From: Pseudomonadota bacterium
GTDB lineage: Bacteria; Pseudomonadota; Gammaproteobacteria; Burkholderiales; Burkholderiaceae_C
Direction: 5' to 3'
DNA: 48,955 bases
Assembly (NCBI GenBank): GCA_021815805.1
Contig: JAKAZQ010000024.1
Span: 1-48,955 of the forward strand
Shown here: positions 1-7,150 of the stretch, in pieces
How the letters are laid out: the number at the start of each line of letters is the position of its first letter
Numbering within the stretch: position 1 is the first letter of the stretch
Notes under the pieces: model-generated
Database searches by the model: none
Told to the model about the DNA's origin: nothing
What the model saw: the letters and a program-made list of their open reading frames with translations, nothing else
Made by a program: the position numbers and the translations under genes

Positions 1-209
1 AGCGTGCGCCGCGCCTGCATGGCGTGCGCGGTGCGGTCGATGAGCTTGGCGATGCCGGCGTCGGGGCGGGGCGGCGGGGCCGTGGCGGGCGTCGCCGCGG
101 CCGGCGCGGCAGCCACGGCGGCCGGCGCCGGCGCTGCGGCCGCCGGGGTCGGCGTGCGCGCGCCGGCGCTGCGGGCGCCGGAACGCTGTGGGTTCCGCTG
201 TGGCTTCAT
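1..209 (-). CDS. Partial protein with Ala/Pro-rich N-terminus
   Basis: An open reading frame starts with ATG at 209 on the minus strand and leaves the window at the left edge, so only about 69 codons are visible. A GGGAG sequence lies about 6 bases upstream of the ATG, a good ribosome binding site. The visible part starts MKPQRNPQRSGARS, then a low-complexity Ala/Pro tract (residues 18-53), then a possible start of a folded region (GIAKLIDRTAHAMQARR). It is divergent from ugd. The family cannot be recognised from this piece. The strong Shine-Dalgarno and uninterrupted frame argue that it is real, but high GC makes chance open frames common. Confidence 0.5.
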   Translation of the reverse strand, partial: MKPQRNPQRSGARSAGARTPTPAAAAPAPAAVAAAPAAATPATAPPPRPDAGIAKLIDRTAHAMQARRT

Positions 210-392
210 GTCGGTCTCCCAGGTGCTCGCAGCCCACACATGCGTCATTTGTAATGCTGCGCCGCGACGACGTGCTTGACATGCGTCAAGCCGGCAGACG
301 CGCCGTGCAACGCGGTGGGCGACGCCGCGCCGCGTGCCTGCGTGCACAATACCGGACGGACATTTCCAGTACCCCCTCGCGAGGATTGCACC

Positions 393-1739
393 ATGCGCGT
401 CACCGTCATCGGCGCGGGCTACGTCGGCCTGGTCACCGCGGCCTGCTTTGCCGACGTGGGCAACAGCGTGGTGTGCGTCGAGCGCGATCCTGCGCGCATC
501 GATTCGCTGCGCAAGGCGCAGGTTCCCTTCCATGAGCCGGGGCTGAGCGAACTCGTGGCGCGCAATGCCGCGGCCGGGCGCATGCGTTTCGTGCCGGAGG
601 TCGCGCAAGGGCTCGGCGATGCCCAGGTGTGTTTCATCGCCGTGGGCACGCCGCCGTTGCCGACGGGGCAGGCCGACATGGGCCAGGTGCGCGAGGCCGC
701 GGCGCAGATCGGGCGTGCCGTGTCCGGCCCGCTGGTGGTGGTGCAGAAGTCCACCGCGCCGGTGGGCACGGTGGCGATGGTGCAGCAGATCATCGATCGT
801 GAAATGGCCGCGCGCGGCGTGCAGCACTGGGTGCGCGTGGTCAGCAATCCGGAGTTTCTCAAGGAGGGCTCGGCGATCGACGATTTCATGCGCGGCGATC
901 GCATCGTGCTCGGCAGCCGTGACGAGCGCGCGGTGACCCTGATGCGCCAGCTGTACCGCCCGTTCAACCGGAATCACGAAAAGATCATGGTCATGGATGC
1001 GCCGAGTTCGGAGTTGACCAAATACGCGGCCAACGCCATGCTGGCCACGCGCATCTCGTTCATGAACGAACTGGCGCGGCTGGCCGAGGCGGTGGGCGCC
1101 GACATCGAGCAGGTGCGCCTGGGCATCGGCGTGGATCAGCGCATCGGCAGTCATTTCCTCTACGCGGGTGCCGGCTACGGCGGTTCGTGTTTTCCCAAGG
1201 ACGTCAAGGCGCTGGCCTTCATGGCGCGCGAGGCGGGTTTGCACGCGCAACTCGCGGAGGCGGTGGATGCGGTGAACCAGCGCCAGAAGCAACGCCTGTT
1301 CGAGAAGATCGCCGCGCATTTCGCGGCGGACGGGCTCAAGGGACGCACCTTCGCGGTCTGGGGCCTGGCGTTCAAGCCGAACACCGACGACCTGCGCGAT
1401 GCCCCGTCGATCGATCTCGTCGAGGCCCTGCTGGGGGCCGGGGCGCGGGTGCGCGCCTTCGATCCGGTGGCCATGGACGCGGCGCGCCGACTCTGGCCGG
1501 CGCGCCAGGGGCTGGAACTGGTCGCCAGCGCCGCCGAGGCCCTGGATGGAGCCGACGCGCTGGTCGTGGTCACGGAATGGCTGGCCTTCCGCTCCCCGGA
1601 TTTCGACGAGCTGGCGCGTCGGCTGAAGGCGCGCGTGGTGTTCGACGGCCGCAACCTGTGGGACCCCGCCAGTGTGCGCGCGGCGGGGCTGGTCTACCAC
1701 GGCATCGGGCGCGGCGCGGCGGACTTGAAGTCCGACTGA
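393..1739 (+). CDS. ugd: UDP-glucose 6-dehydrogenase
   Basis: This enzyme oxidises UDP-glucose to UDP-glucuronate with two NAD+ in the cytoplasm, supplying acidic sugar for surface polysaccharides. The 448-residue product has the usual length for the family. The Rossmann motif GAGYVGLV is at residues 7-14, and the catalytic cysteine lies in GGSCFPKD (Cys266). Other hallmarks are VGTPP (84-88), the STAPVGT loop (120-126) and the SNPEFLKEG substrate loop (151-159). The frame is open further upstream, but ATG 393 puts the nucleotide-binding motif at the N-terminus as in the family and has GAGG about 9 bases upstream. It stands alone here, 50 bp before ssrA; a role in feeding the polysaccharide locus at 37-46 kb is inference. 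Confidence 0.95.
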   Translation: MRVTVIGAGYVGLVTAACFADVGNSVVCVERDPARIDSLRKAQVPFHEPGLSELVARNAAAGRMRFVPEVAQGLGDAQVCFIAVGTPPLPTGQADMGQVREAAAQIGRAVSGPLVVVQKSTAPVGTVAMVQQIIDREMAARGVQHWVRVVSNPEFLKEGSAIDDFMRGDRIVLGSRDERAVTLMRQLYRPFNRNHEKIMVMDAPSSELTKYAANAMLATRISFMNELARLAEAVGADIEQVRLGIGVDQRIGSHFLYAGAGYGGSCFPKDVKALAFMAREAGLHAQLAEAVDAVNQRQKQRLFEKIAAHFAADGLKGRTFAVWGLAFKPNTDDLRDAPSIDLVEALLGAGARVRAFDPVAMDAARRLWPARQGLELVASAAEALDGADALVVVTEWLAFRSPDFDELARRLKARVVFDGRNLWDPASVRAAGLVYHGIGRGAADLKSD

Positions 1740-1791
1740 AAGGCCCTACATAGCAGTCAAGCCCCGGTTCGCAGTACCATTCGGGGTTCAC

Positions 1792-2151
1792 GGGGCCGAT
1801 CCGGTTTCGACGTGAATGTTGAAGTTGTGGAGTGCATGCCGAGCACCAGTACGCTCGTTAATCCACTGGAATCAAGTTAAACGCGAACGACAATAGTTTC
1901 GCTCTCGCAGCCTAACGGCCGCGAGCCTCGCAACGGTTCGCTGATGGGCCGGGGTGGCAACACCTGCGAGGTCATGCACATCAGATCGTGATGGCGCGCG
2001 CCGCGTGCTCCGTCATTAAATCCAGCGGATCGCTTGTCCGGTAGCGTGTGCATCCGCGCCCGGGCGGTTAAATCCAAACGATGACACTAAGCATGTAGAG
2101 CTTGCGATGGAGAGTTTGCGGACGGGGGTTCAATTCCCCCCGGCTCCACCA
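1792..2151 (+). ncRNA. ssrA: tmRNA (SsrA)
   Basis: Transfer-messenger RNA rescues stalled ribosomes and tags nascent peptides for proteolysis. The 5' end GGGGCC (1792-1797) pairs with GGCTCC (2142-2147) to form the acceptor stem, and CCA (2149-2151) is encoded. The T arm (GGGGGTTCAATTCCCCC) is at 2124-2140. The tag reading frame runs from the resume codon GCG at 1883 to TAA at 1913-1915 and encodes ANDNSFALAA, ending in the ALAA degron. The length of 360 nt is normal for a one-piece tmRNA. The 3' end is a well-known integration site for mobile elements, and integrase debris lies just downstream. Confidence 0.97.
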
Positions 2152-2156
2152 TACAC

Positions 2157-2188
2157 GGCGCCAAGCAGTTTCTGCTTGGCGCCTTTTT
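2157..2188 (+). terminator. Intrinsic terminator of ssrA
   Basis: A perfect 12-bp stem (GGCGCCAAGCAG, 2157-2168, with CTGCTTGGCGCC, 2172-2183) has a TTT loop and is followed directly by TTTTT (2184-2188). It starts 6 bases after the tmRNA CCA end. This is a textbook rho-independent terminator. Confidence 0.93.
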
Positions 2189-2213
2189 CTTTGTGCGCCC
2201 TCTTTGTGCGCCC
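2188..2213. repeat. 13-bp perfect tandem duplication after the terminator
   Basis: TCTTTGTGCGCCC occurs at 2188-2200 and again, directly adjoining, at 2201-2213. The second copy contains GTGCG, the typical 5' end of a group II intron. The duplication sits exactly at the U-run of the ssrA terminator. It may be a footprint of an insertion event or replication slippage. Confidence 0.85.
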
Positions 2214-2310
2214 GGCAGGGCGCACCTGCCTGGAGGTGAAAGTCCGCTACCGGCCCGGCAAGGGGAACGGTTGGCCGAAGGCAAGGGCTCCGCGGGCGAC
2301 TGCGGGTCTG
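2206..2310 (+). mobile_element. Probable group II intron 5'-end remnant
   Basis: The segment begins GTGCGCCCGGCAGGGCGCAC and continues with GGAGGTGAAAGTCC, GGGGAACGG, GGCAAGGGCTC and a GGTCTGAAGCAAGCC-like stretch. These blocks resemble the 5' part (domain I) of bacterial group II introns. No reverse-transcriptase reading frame or domain V/VI follows; at about 2311 the sequence becomes integrase coding sequence. The assignment rests on remembered motif similarity and needs a covariance-model search. Confidence 0.45.
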
Positions 2311-2430
2311 AAGCAAGCCACGCGCAGCAGATGGCCAACCACGAGTCGGCGCGCACCACCGGGCTCTACGACCGGCGCGGCGACCAGGGCAGCCTGGACG
2401 AGGTCGAGCGGATCCTGATCGGAATGCGCG
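2311..2430 (+). pseudogene. 3' remnant of a tyrosine recombinase (integrase)
   Basis: In one plus-strand frame the translation contains AQQMANHESARTTGLYD and then RRGDQGSLDEVERILI. This matches the C-terminus of site-specific tyrosine recombinases, in which the catalytic Tyr lies in a (T/G)LYDR motif after an H-ES-RTT segment. Everything upstream of AQQMANHES (other catalytic Arg/His residues, core-binding domain) is missing and replaced by intron-like sequence, so the gene is dead. Its place directly after ssrA fits an old island inserted at the tmRNA 3' end and later deleted. Confidence 0.75.
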
Positions 2431-2582
2431 ATCGACTGCGGCGACGAGATCGCTTGCGGCGGTGCGCCCGTGGAATGTTCGGCCGCAAAGTTCGCCGCCA
2501 CGAAGTGCCGCGAGATGAAGGGCTTTCGCAAAAGTCCTCGGCGCGAAGCGACTGTTCGGCGTGAATGGTCTCCTGGTTGCAT

Positions 2583-2599
2583 GTTACGTATCATGTAAC
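2583..2599. promoter_or_regulatory. Inverted repeat upstream of the toxin-antitoxin pair
   Basis: GTTAC (2583-2587) and GTAAC (2595-2599) form an inverted repeat with a 7-base spacer, about 30 bp before the antitoxin start. Short palindromes in this place usually bind the antitoxin or the toxin-antitoxin complex for autoregulation. The binding role is inferred. Confidence 0.4.
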
Positions 2600-2627
2600 C
2601 AAGCCTGCAACCGACAAAAGGGGCATC

Positions 2628-2849
2628 ATGCCATCCCCCCATGAACCAACCAGCAAAGTCGCGCGTCACCGCCAGCGCATGCGTGCTGCCGGGCTGCGTC
2701 CTGTCCAGTTCTGGGTGCCGGACACCCGTTCGCCCGAGTTCGCGGCACAGCTTCGGCAGCAGTGCCAAGGCCTCAAGGGCGACTCGGCGCAAGCAGATGT
2801 CTTGCACTTCACCGAGCAGGTGGCAGCTCATGTCGAGGGCTGGGAATGA
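2628..2849 (+). CDS. MazE-like antitoxin (DUF3018 family)
   Basis: The 73-residue protein starts MPSPHEPTSKVARHRQRMRA, followed by the family signature LRPVQFWVPDTRSPEFA (residues 23-39). This is typical of DUF3018 proteins, which sit before MazF-like toxins and act as their antitoxins. The stop codon overlaps the toxin start (ATGA at 2846-2849), so the two are translationally coupled. A palindrome lies about 30 bp upstream and may serve autoregulation. The frame is open further upstream, but the ATG at 2628 starts at the conserved region. It sits next to integrase debris, a usual setting for such pairs. Confidence 0.85.
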   Translation: MPSPHEPTSKVARHRQRMRAAGLRPVQFWVPDTRSPEFAAQLRQQCQGLKGDSAQADVLHFTEQVAAHVEGWE

Positions 2850-3169
2850 CGCAACGGGGCGACTTGGTCACGGTTTTTCTGCAAGGCGACCATGGCAAGT
2901 CGCGACCGGCCTTGATCGTTCAATCCGACCTCTTGGCGGAGTTGGAGAGCGTTGTGCTGTGTCCGGTCACCAGCGCTGTGCGCAATGCGGCCTTTCGCGT
3001 GACCGTGGAGCCGAATCCAGCCAATGGCTTGCGCAGGCTTTCGCAAGTCATGGTGGACAAACTCTCGACGCTGCCGCGTGCCAAACTCGGCGAACCCATT
3101 GGCCGCCTCGATGACGAGCGGATGAAGATGGTCGAGCGAGCATTGCTGCTGGTCGCCGGTTTGATCTGA
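2846..3169 (+). CDS. MazF/PemK-family endoribonuclease toxin
   Basis: MazF-type toxins cleave single-stranded RNA at short motifs and stop growth unless bound by antitoxin. The 107-residue product has normal length. It begins MTQRGDLVTVF, with the family pattern GKSRPALIVQSD at residues 17-28 (the conserved R-P-A/x-L-V/I-V-Q strand), CPVTSA at 40-45 and RLSQVMVDKLST at 65-76 (the V-D-K/Q-L-x-T motif). It overlaps the antitoxin gene by 4 bases. Both proteins look intact, so the pair is probably functional. It may be the only active gene pair left of the element scarred at 2206-2430. Confidence 0.9.
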   Translation: MTQRGDLVTVFLQGDHGKSRPALIVQSDLLAELESVVLCPVTSAVRNAAFRVTVEPNPANGLRRLSQVMVDKLSTLPRAKLGEPIGRLDDERMKMVERALLLVAGLI

Positions 3170-3517
3170 GGGGGCTGCCCTGTTCGCCGTTGAACCGTGG
3201 ACATCCGGTGGTGTGAGAGGGCTGGGGGAGTCATCCCCACGCTGCTCAATCCGGCGCGGCCGGCTCCCCCACGGGTCGCGAGACCACGGCGCGGCGCCCG
3301 CGACGACCGGCCGGTCCCGTGCCGCCTGCACCTGGCCCGATACCGGGCGCGTCGGCGCGCAAAACCGGGAAATTTATACTCGCTACCAGCGAGCCGCAGC
3401 GTCAGCGAAGAGGGGGCTTGCACCGCATGTCGGCCTGCGCGGACCCCCCGCGCATCGCGTGCACCAGACCCCGAACCTGCATTCGCCGCGGCATTCCCGG
3501 AAAAAGGAGCCAGCCAC
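3170..3517. other. Gene-free stretch before the YHYH lipoprotein
   Basis: No reading frame with recognisable content is seen on either strand. The one notable element is an AT-rich AAATTTATACT block near 3371-3381, which could be a -10 region for the downstream lipoprotein gene. Confidence 0.4.
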
Positions 3518-4495
3518 GTGAAAGCCATTCCCCCGCTGCGTCTTGCGTGCGTTGCCTGCGCTTCGCTGGTACTTGCGGCCTGCGGTGGCGGAGGTGGTTC
3601 CTCGGGCAGTTCCTCCGGCAGTTCCAGCGCCACGTCCGCGCTGCCCATCACGATGGACCAGGCAGCGTGGCCGGCGGGGGCCTTGCCGCTCGGCGACGGC
3701 TTGCGCAGCACGACGCCGACGCAAGGCGAACTGATGTCGTGCAGCACCACGTTCGCCAAGAGCACCAGCCATGGCGGGCCCTGGATCGTGGGCACGTACT
3801 GGTATCCGGCGCAGAAGGTCGCGGTGCAGGGCGCGGTCAGCTGGAGCGCGGCGGCGACGAGCATTTCCACGGCCGGCTCGACCACGACCATCGTGTCGAA
3901 CAACCTGCCGCTGCCGCCGGCGACCACGGGCGTGTTTCCGATCCAGCGCACCGACCCGGCGTATCAGTACGACACCAACCCGAATTCCATCGTCGCGCAG
4001 AGCATTCAGCTGACGCTGCCGGCGAGTCCCACGGTGGCGGCAGCGCCGACCTGCCTGCCGATGGGCATGATCGGGTTCACGACCACCGGAGTGGCGATCT
4101 ACAACGCGCTGGACGATGCCGGCAACGACGCGGCCGCGCACGAAACTCAGGACAGCTGCCAGGGGCATCCGCAAAGTGGGGGCCAGTACCACTACCACGG
4201 CCCGTCGAGCTGCATGCCGAACGTCGACACCCCGAACCTGGTGGGGTATGCGCTGGATGGTTTCGGGATCTATGGAGAGAAGGACCTGAGCACCGGCAAG
4301 ACCCTTCACGATTCCGATCTCGACGCTTGCCACGGCACCACCAGCCCCGTCATGTGGCAGGGCAAGCTGGTGGACATGTACCACTATGTGCTCACGCCGG
4401 AATATCCGTACACCCTCGGCTGTTTCAAGGGCAGCCCGGTGACCGCGGATCTGTCGAGCGGGCAGATCGCCCAGATCCGGAATTTCCCGGGCTGA
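3518..4495 (+). CDS. YHYH-domain lipoprotein
   Basis: A secreted lipoprotein of 325 residues. The signal peptide ends in the lipobox LAAC with Cys22, followed by a flexible Gly/Ser tract (23-45). The C-terminal half carries the YHYH signature (GGQYHYHGPSSC near residues 221-232), followed by YALDGFGIYG and a late MYHYVLTPEYPYTLGCFKG segment with paired cysteines, as in YHYH-domain (PF14240) proteins. The domain's biochemical function is unknown. GTG at 3518 is chosen because AAGGAG lies 8 bases upstream and the signal peptide starts there. It appears monocistronic, with no operon partner. Confidence 0.85.
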   Translation: MKAIPPLRLACVACASLVLAACGGGGGSSGSSSGSSSATSALPITMDQAAWPAGALPLGDGLRSTTPTQGELMSCSTTFAKSTSHGGPWIVGTYWYPAQKVAVQGAVSWSAAATSISTAGSTTTIVSNNLPLPPATTGVFPIQRTDPAYQYDTNPNSIVAQSIQLTLPASPTVAAAPTCLPMGMIGFTTTGVAIYNALDDAGNDAAAHETQDSCQGHPQSGGQYHYHGPSSCMPNVDTPNLVGYALDGFGIYGEKDLSTGKTLHDSDLDACHGTTSPVMWQGKLVDMYHYVLTPEYPYTLGCFKGSPVTADLSSGQIAQIRNFPG

Positions 4496-4972
4496 ACGAC
4501 CCATTGCGCCAGGCCGACGCCCGCGCCGGCGAGGCTGGCGCGAGCGCGGCAGTCCCGGCGGTGCCGGGTCGCCGGCGTTGCGGCGGCGTGGCGGCGCGTC
4601 GCCCGCCATGGCAAGGCGCGTGACTTCGCGGAGATCCCCCGACAAGCACGCCGCGCCGCAGCTGGCCGCACCCCTGCAGCGGCACAGGACACCAGCCCGA
4701 GGCAACACCAGCGCCGAGCTGCCCGCCTGACCTCCGCTGTGTGGGTTGCTCGTCGTGCTGCGACATCCGTTCGGCGCCCTGTATGCAATGGAGCCGGAGG
4801 CGGAGTGCGTCGAGATCGACGACATGCACGACTGGAAATCCGAGTATCGCCACCAAGGGCGGCTTCAGGTGCTCGCGCGCCGCTTCCGACGGGGCCGAGC
4901 GAGGGCTGCAGGCGCGCGCGCCCGGGGTCGTGAGCCGGCCGGGGCGGCGCCACGCCGGCGGCCTTCGCGCGC
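4496..4972. other. Gene-free stretch between convergent genes
   Basis: The 477 bases between the YHYH lipoprotein and the convergent MazG-like gene contain overlapping open frames in several phases, but none has a ribosome binding site together with recognisable motifs. No RNA gene, repeat or terminator with a U-run was found. Confidence 0.4.
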
Positions 4973-5353
4973 TCAGGGGGTGTCGTATTTCCGGCTGCTG
5001 CCTCGAAACCGCTCGGCCGGATATTTCACGGCGTTGGTCCGCATCTTGGCGCGGGCCGCTGCGTCGAGGTCGACGCCGAGCACGTCGGCGAGGCGCACCA
5101 GGTACAGCAGCACATCGGCGAGTTCATCGCGCACCGCCTGTGCCGTGTCCGGGTTCGACGCCGCGGCGGCCGACGCGGCGGGGCTCAGCCACTGGAAGAT
5201 CTCTGCCAGTTCGCCGACTTCCCCGACCAGCGCCAGGACGAGGTTCTTGGGGTTGTGGAAGGGCTGCCAGTCCCGCTCCGCGGCAAACGCCTCGAGCGCG
5301 GCGCGCAGTCCGTCGACATCCACCAGGTGTTGCATGGGCTCTTTCGGGTTCAT
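4973..5353 (-). CDS. MazG-like nucleotide pyrophosphohydrolase
   Basis: A 126-residue all-alpha NTP pyrophosphohydrolase of the short MazG/dCTPase type, which hydrolyses (d)NTPs to NMP and pyrophosphate. The metal-binding helix motifs are present: E-V-G-E (residues 45-48, in EVGELAEIFQWL) and E-L-A-D (77-80, in DELADVLLYLVRLAD), with a C-terminal KYPAERFRGSSRKY segment typical of the family. ATG 5353 gives seven extra residues compared with Met7; either may be the start. Despite the name it has no link to the MazEF-like pair at 2.6-3.2 kb. Substrate preference cannot be read from sequence. Confidence 0.88.
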   Translation of the reverse strand: MNPKEPMQHLVDVDGLRAALEAFAAERDWQPFHNPKNLVLALVGEVGELAEIFQWLSPAASAAAASNPDTAQAVRDELADVLLYLVRLADVLGVDLDAAARAKMRTNAVKYPAERFRGSSRKYDTP

Positions 5354-5413
5354 GGGCCGGCATGCTACGCAGCATCGGCGGAGCCGGCGAGCGCTGCGCC
5401 GGCGGCGGCGTCC

Positions 5414-6850
5414 TCAGGCGCCGCCGCCGGGCGGCACGATGTCGATGCGCGTGCCCTGGGTGCCGGGCTGCGCGGAGTAGCTGAAGGTCATCCGCGGCTG
5501 CGCGCGCGGCCTCTCGAAGCTTCCGTTCAGGGTGTCCAGGCGGTCGACGCCCGGATACTTGTCGAACAGGCGCCGGATGGATTGATGGAACCCCTCGGTG
5601 AGCTTCGAGTCGTTGTAGGAGTTGTGGAACAGCGGAACGCGCTCGACCCGCACCTTGCGTCGCGGATCCGAGCGCGCGGCCAGGCACAGATCGGTGCCCC
5701 AGGCATGCCACCCGATGGAGCCATCGATGCGGTGCAGGCTCTGCCTGGACAGCAGGATGGCGAATTCGTCGAGCGAGGCCACGTGCTCCGCGCGCGGGTG
5801 ATCGAAGCGCGACAGGCGGTCGATGACCAGTCCGGCGTGCGCGCCGGCGCCGGCATCCGCGCGCAGCCCGGCGAACCCGATCAGCGTACCCGCAGGGTCC
5901 TCGCGGCCCGCCGTGCTCGCCAGTTGCTGCAGCATGTGGCCGCTGCCGCGCGGGACGTACACGTCCTGGTGGCAGAACAGGATCCAGGTCCCCCGGGCGT
6001 GGCGCATGCCGGCGTCGAGCGCCTGCGCCGGATCCGGCGCACCCTGCACGGGAATGATTTCCGCGCCGATCTCGCGCAGTCCGGGCGAGCGGGCGATGTT
6101 GAGCTCGAACTGCTGCTGGTTGGTGATCGGCACGACCACGCTGATCCGGTCGTCGCGCGGGCTGGTGCTGCTCGGCGCCGGGGACCTGCGGCAGTCCATG
6201 ATCAGCTGATACAACAGGACGTTGCGCAGCAGCGTGTCGCGCGGAATGCCCAGCGCGCCGCCGGCGGCGCACAACTGCTCGATGAATTCCTGCTGATGCC
6301 CGACCACATAGCTGTCGGCGACGTTGGGCAGCCAGCCGTTGTCCAGGAACATCTTGGTCACCGAGGCGTGCGACAGGAAGCGCAGGTGCGTGGAGTCGAG
6401 CAACCCCGCGTCGTCGTAGCTGACATCGCCGCTGAGCATGCGTGCGATGACGCTGGCGTGGGCCATGTTCGGCACGCAGCAGACCACCACGGCGTCGGGT
6501 TCGGCGAGCCCGGACAGCGCGTGCAGGAAGGCCTCCGGGTGCACGAGGTGCTCGAGAAGATCGCCGAACACGATGCAGTCGTAGCTCTGCCGCAGTTGCA
6601 GCGACGGATCCCCGGAGTTGAGGTCGATCCGGATCACCTCGTCGAGATACTGGCCGGCGATGCGCAGCGCGTCGTCGTTGATGTCGACGCCGGTCCATCG
6701 GGCCTGCGGGTTGCGCTGCTTGAAGGCGGCGCCGAGTCGTCCGTTGGCGCAGCCGAACTCGAGCACCCGGCGGCTCGACGACGGAATGCGGGCGAGCAGC
6801 TTTTCGTTGAGGCCGTTGAAGTAATTGGGGGGGAATTCGGGGGAATTCAT
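5414..6850 (-). CDS. Methyltransferase-glycosyltransferase fusion protein
   Basis: A 478-residue two-domain protein. Residues 25-175 form a class I SAM-dependent methyltransferase: motif I LEFGCANGRLG (30-40), acidic motif II GVDIN (54-58), and FGDLLEHLVHP (95-105), as in sugar or lipid methyltransferases. Residues 235-420 begin with ISVVVPITN and contain ILFCHQDVYVP (290-300), a pattern of glycosyltransferase-like GT-A proteins (PF13712-like). No membrane segments are evident. It could glycosylate and methylate the same glycan, for example in polysaccharide chain modification. It lies 60 bp upstream of the MazG-like gene on the same strand. The substrate is unknown. Confidence 0.8.
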   Translation of the reverse strand: MNSPEFPPNYFNGLNEKLLARIPSSSRRVLEFGCANGRLGAAFKQRNPQARWTGVDINDDALRIAGQYLDEVIRIDLNSGDPSLQLRQSYDCIVFGDLLEHLVHPEAFLHALSGLAEPDAVVVCCVPNMAHASVIARMLSGDVSYDDAGLLDSTHLRFLSHASVTKMFLDNGWLPNVADSYVVGHQQEFIEQLCAAGGALGIPRDTLLRNVLLYQLIMDCRRSPAPSSTSPRDDRISVVVPITNQQQFELNIARSPGLREIGAEIIPVQGAPDPAQALDAGMRHARGTWILFCHQDVYVPRGSGHMLQQLASTAGREDPAGTLIGFAGLRADAGAGAHAGLVIDRLSRFDHPRAEHVASLDEFAILLSRQSLHRIDGSIGWHAWGTDLCLAARSDPRRKVRVERVPLFHNSYNDSKLTEGFHQSIRRLFDKYPGVDRLDTLNGSFERPRAQPRMTFSYSAQPGTQGTRIDIVPPGGGA

Positions 6851-7150
6851 GATGATCCGGGCTTCGCGGCGGGTTGGGGAGGGGGCCTGCTGGGGCCGCG
6901 CGGGAGTTGCGCGTCAGGCGTACGGTAGCTGAGCAGCAGCGACGAATTCAAGGGGAGGTATCGCCGCGGCCGCCGCGGCGCGATGCGCGGGGCGCCGCGG
7001 CGCTCGCGCGTGCGACCTGCGCACGAAGGTCGGGTCGGGTAATTTCGGAGTTCGTTATGCCGCCGTGAAAAATACAGTATCCAGTGTGCCGCAGCCTGCA
7101 TCGGGTCACCCGGCACGCCACGACAACGACAACTCGCCAAGGGGAGCGCA
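6851..7150. other. Divergent promoter region
   Basis: The 300 bases between the divergent fusion gene and the sulfide:quinone oxidoreductase hold no convincing gene. An AT-richer patch around 7064-7082 (TGAAAAATACAGTATCC) is the best place for a -10 element for the downstream gene. Confidence 0.35.

Noticed and set aside
275..290. CTTGACATGCGTCAAG palindrome as an operator for ugd
   Set aside because: The dyad is exact (6-bp arms, 4-bp spacer) and includes TTGACA, but no matching -10 lies 16-18 bp downstream and no regulator family could be assigned, so it is not listed as a feature.
276..392. A longer ugd with a start at 276
   Set aside because: It would place 39 extra residues before the nucleotide-binding motif, which in this family lies at the very N-terminus; ATG 393 has a ribosome binding site.
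2193..2564. A full-length gene of about 120 codons after ssrA
   Set aside because: Only the segment around HESARTTGLYD has coding character. The N-terminal part reads through intron-like DNA, there is no ribosome binding site, and the recombinase core is absent, so it is treated as a remnant.
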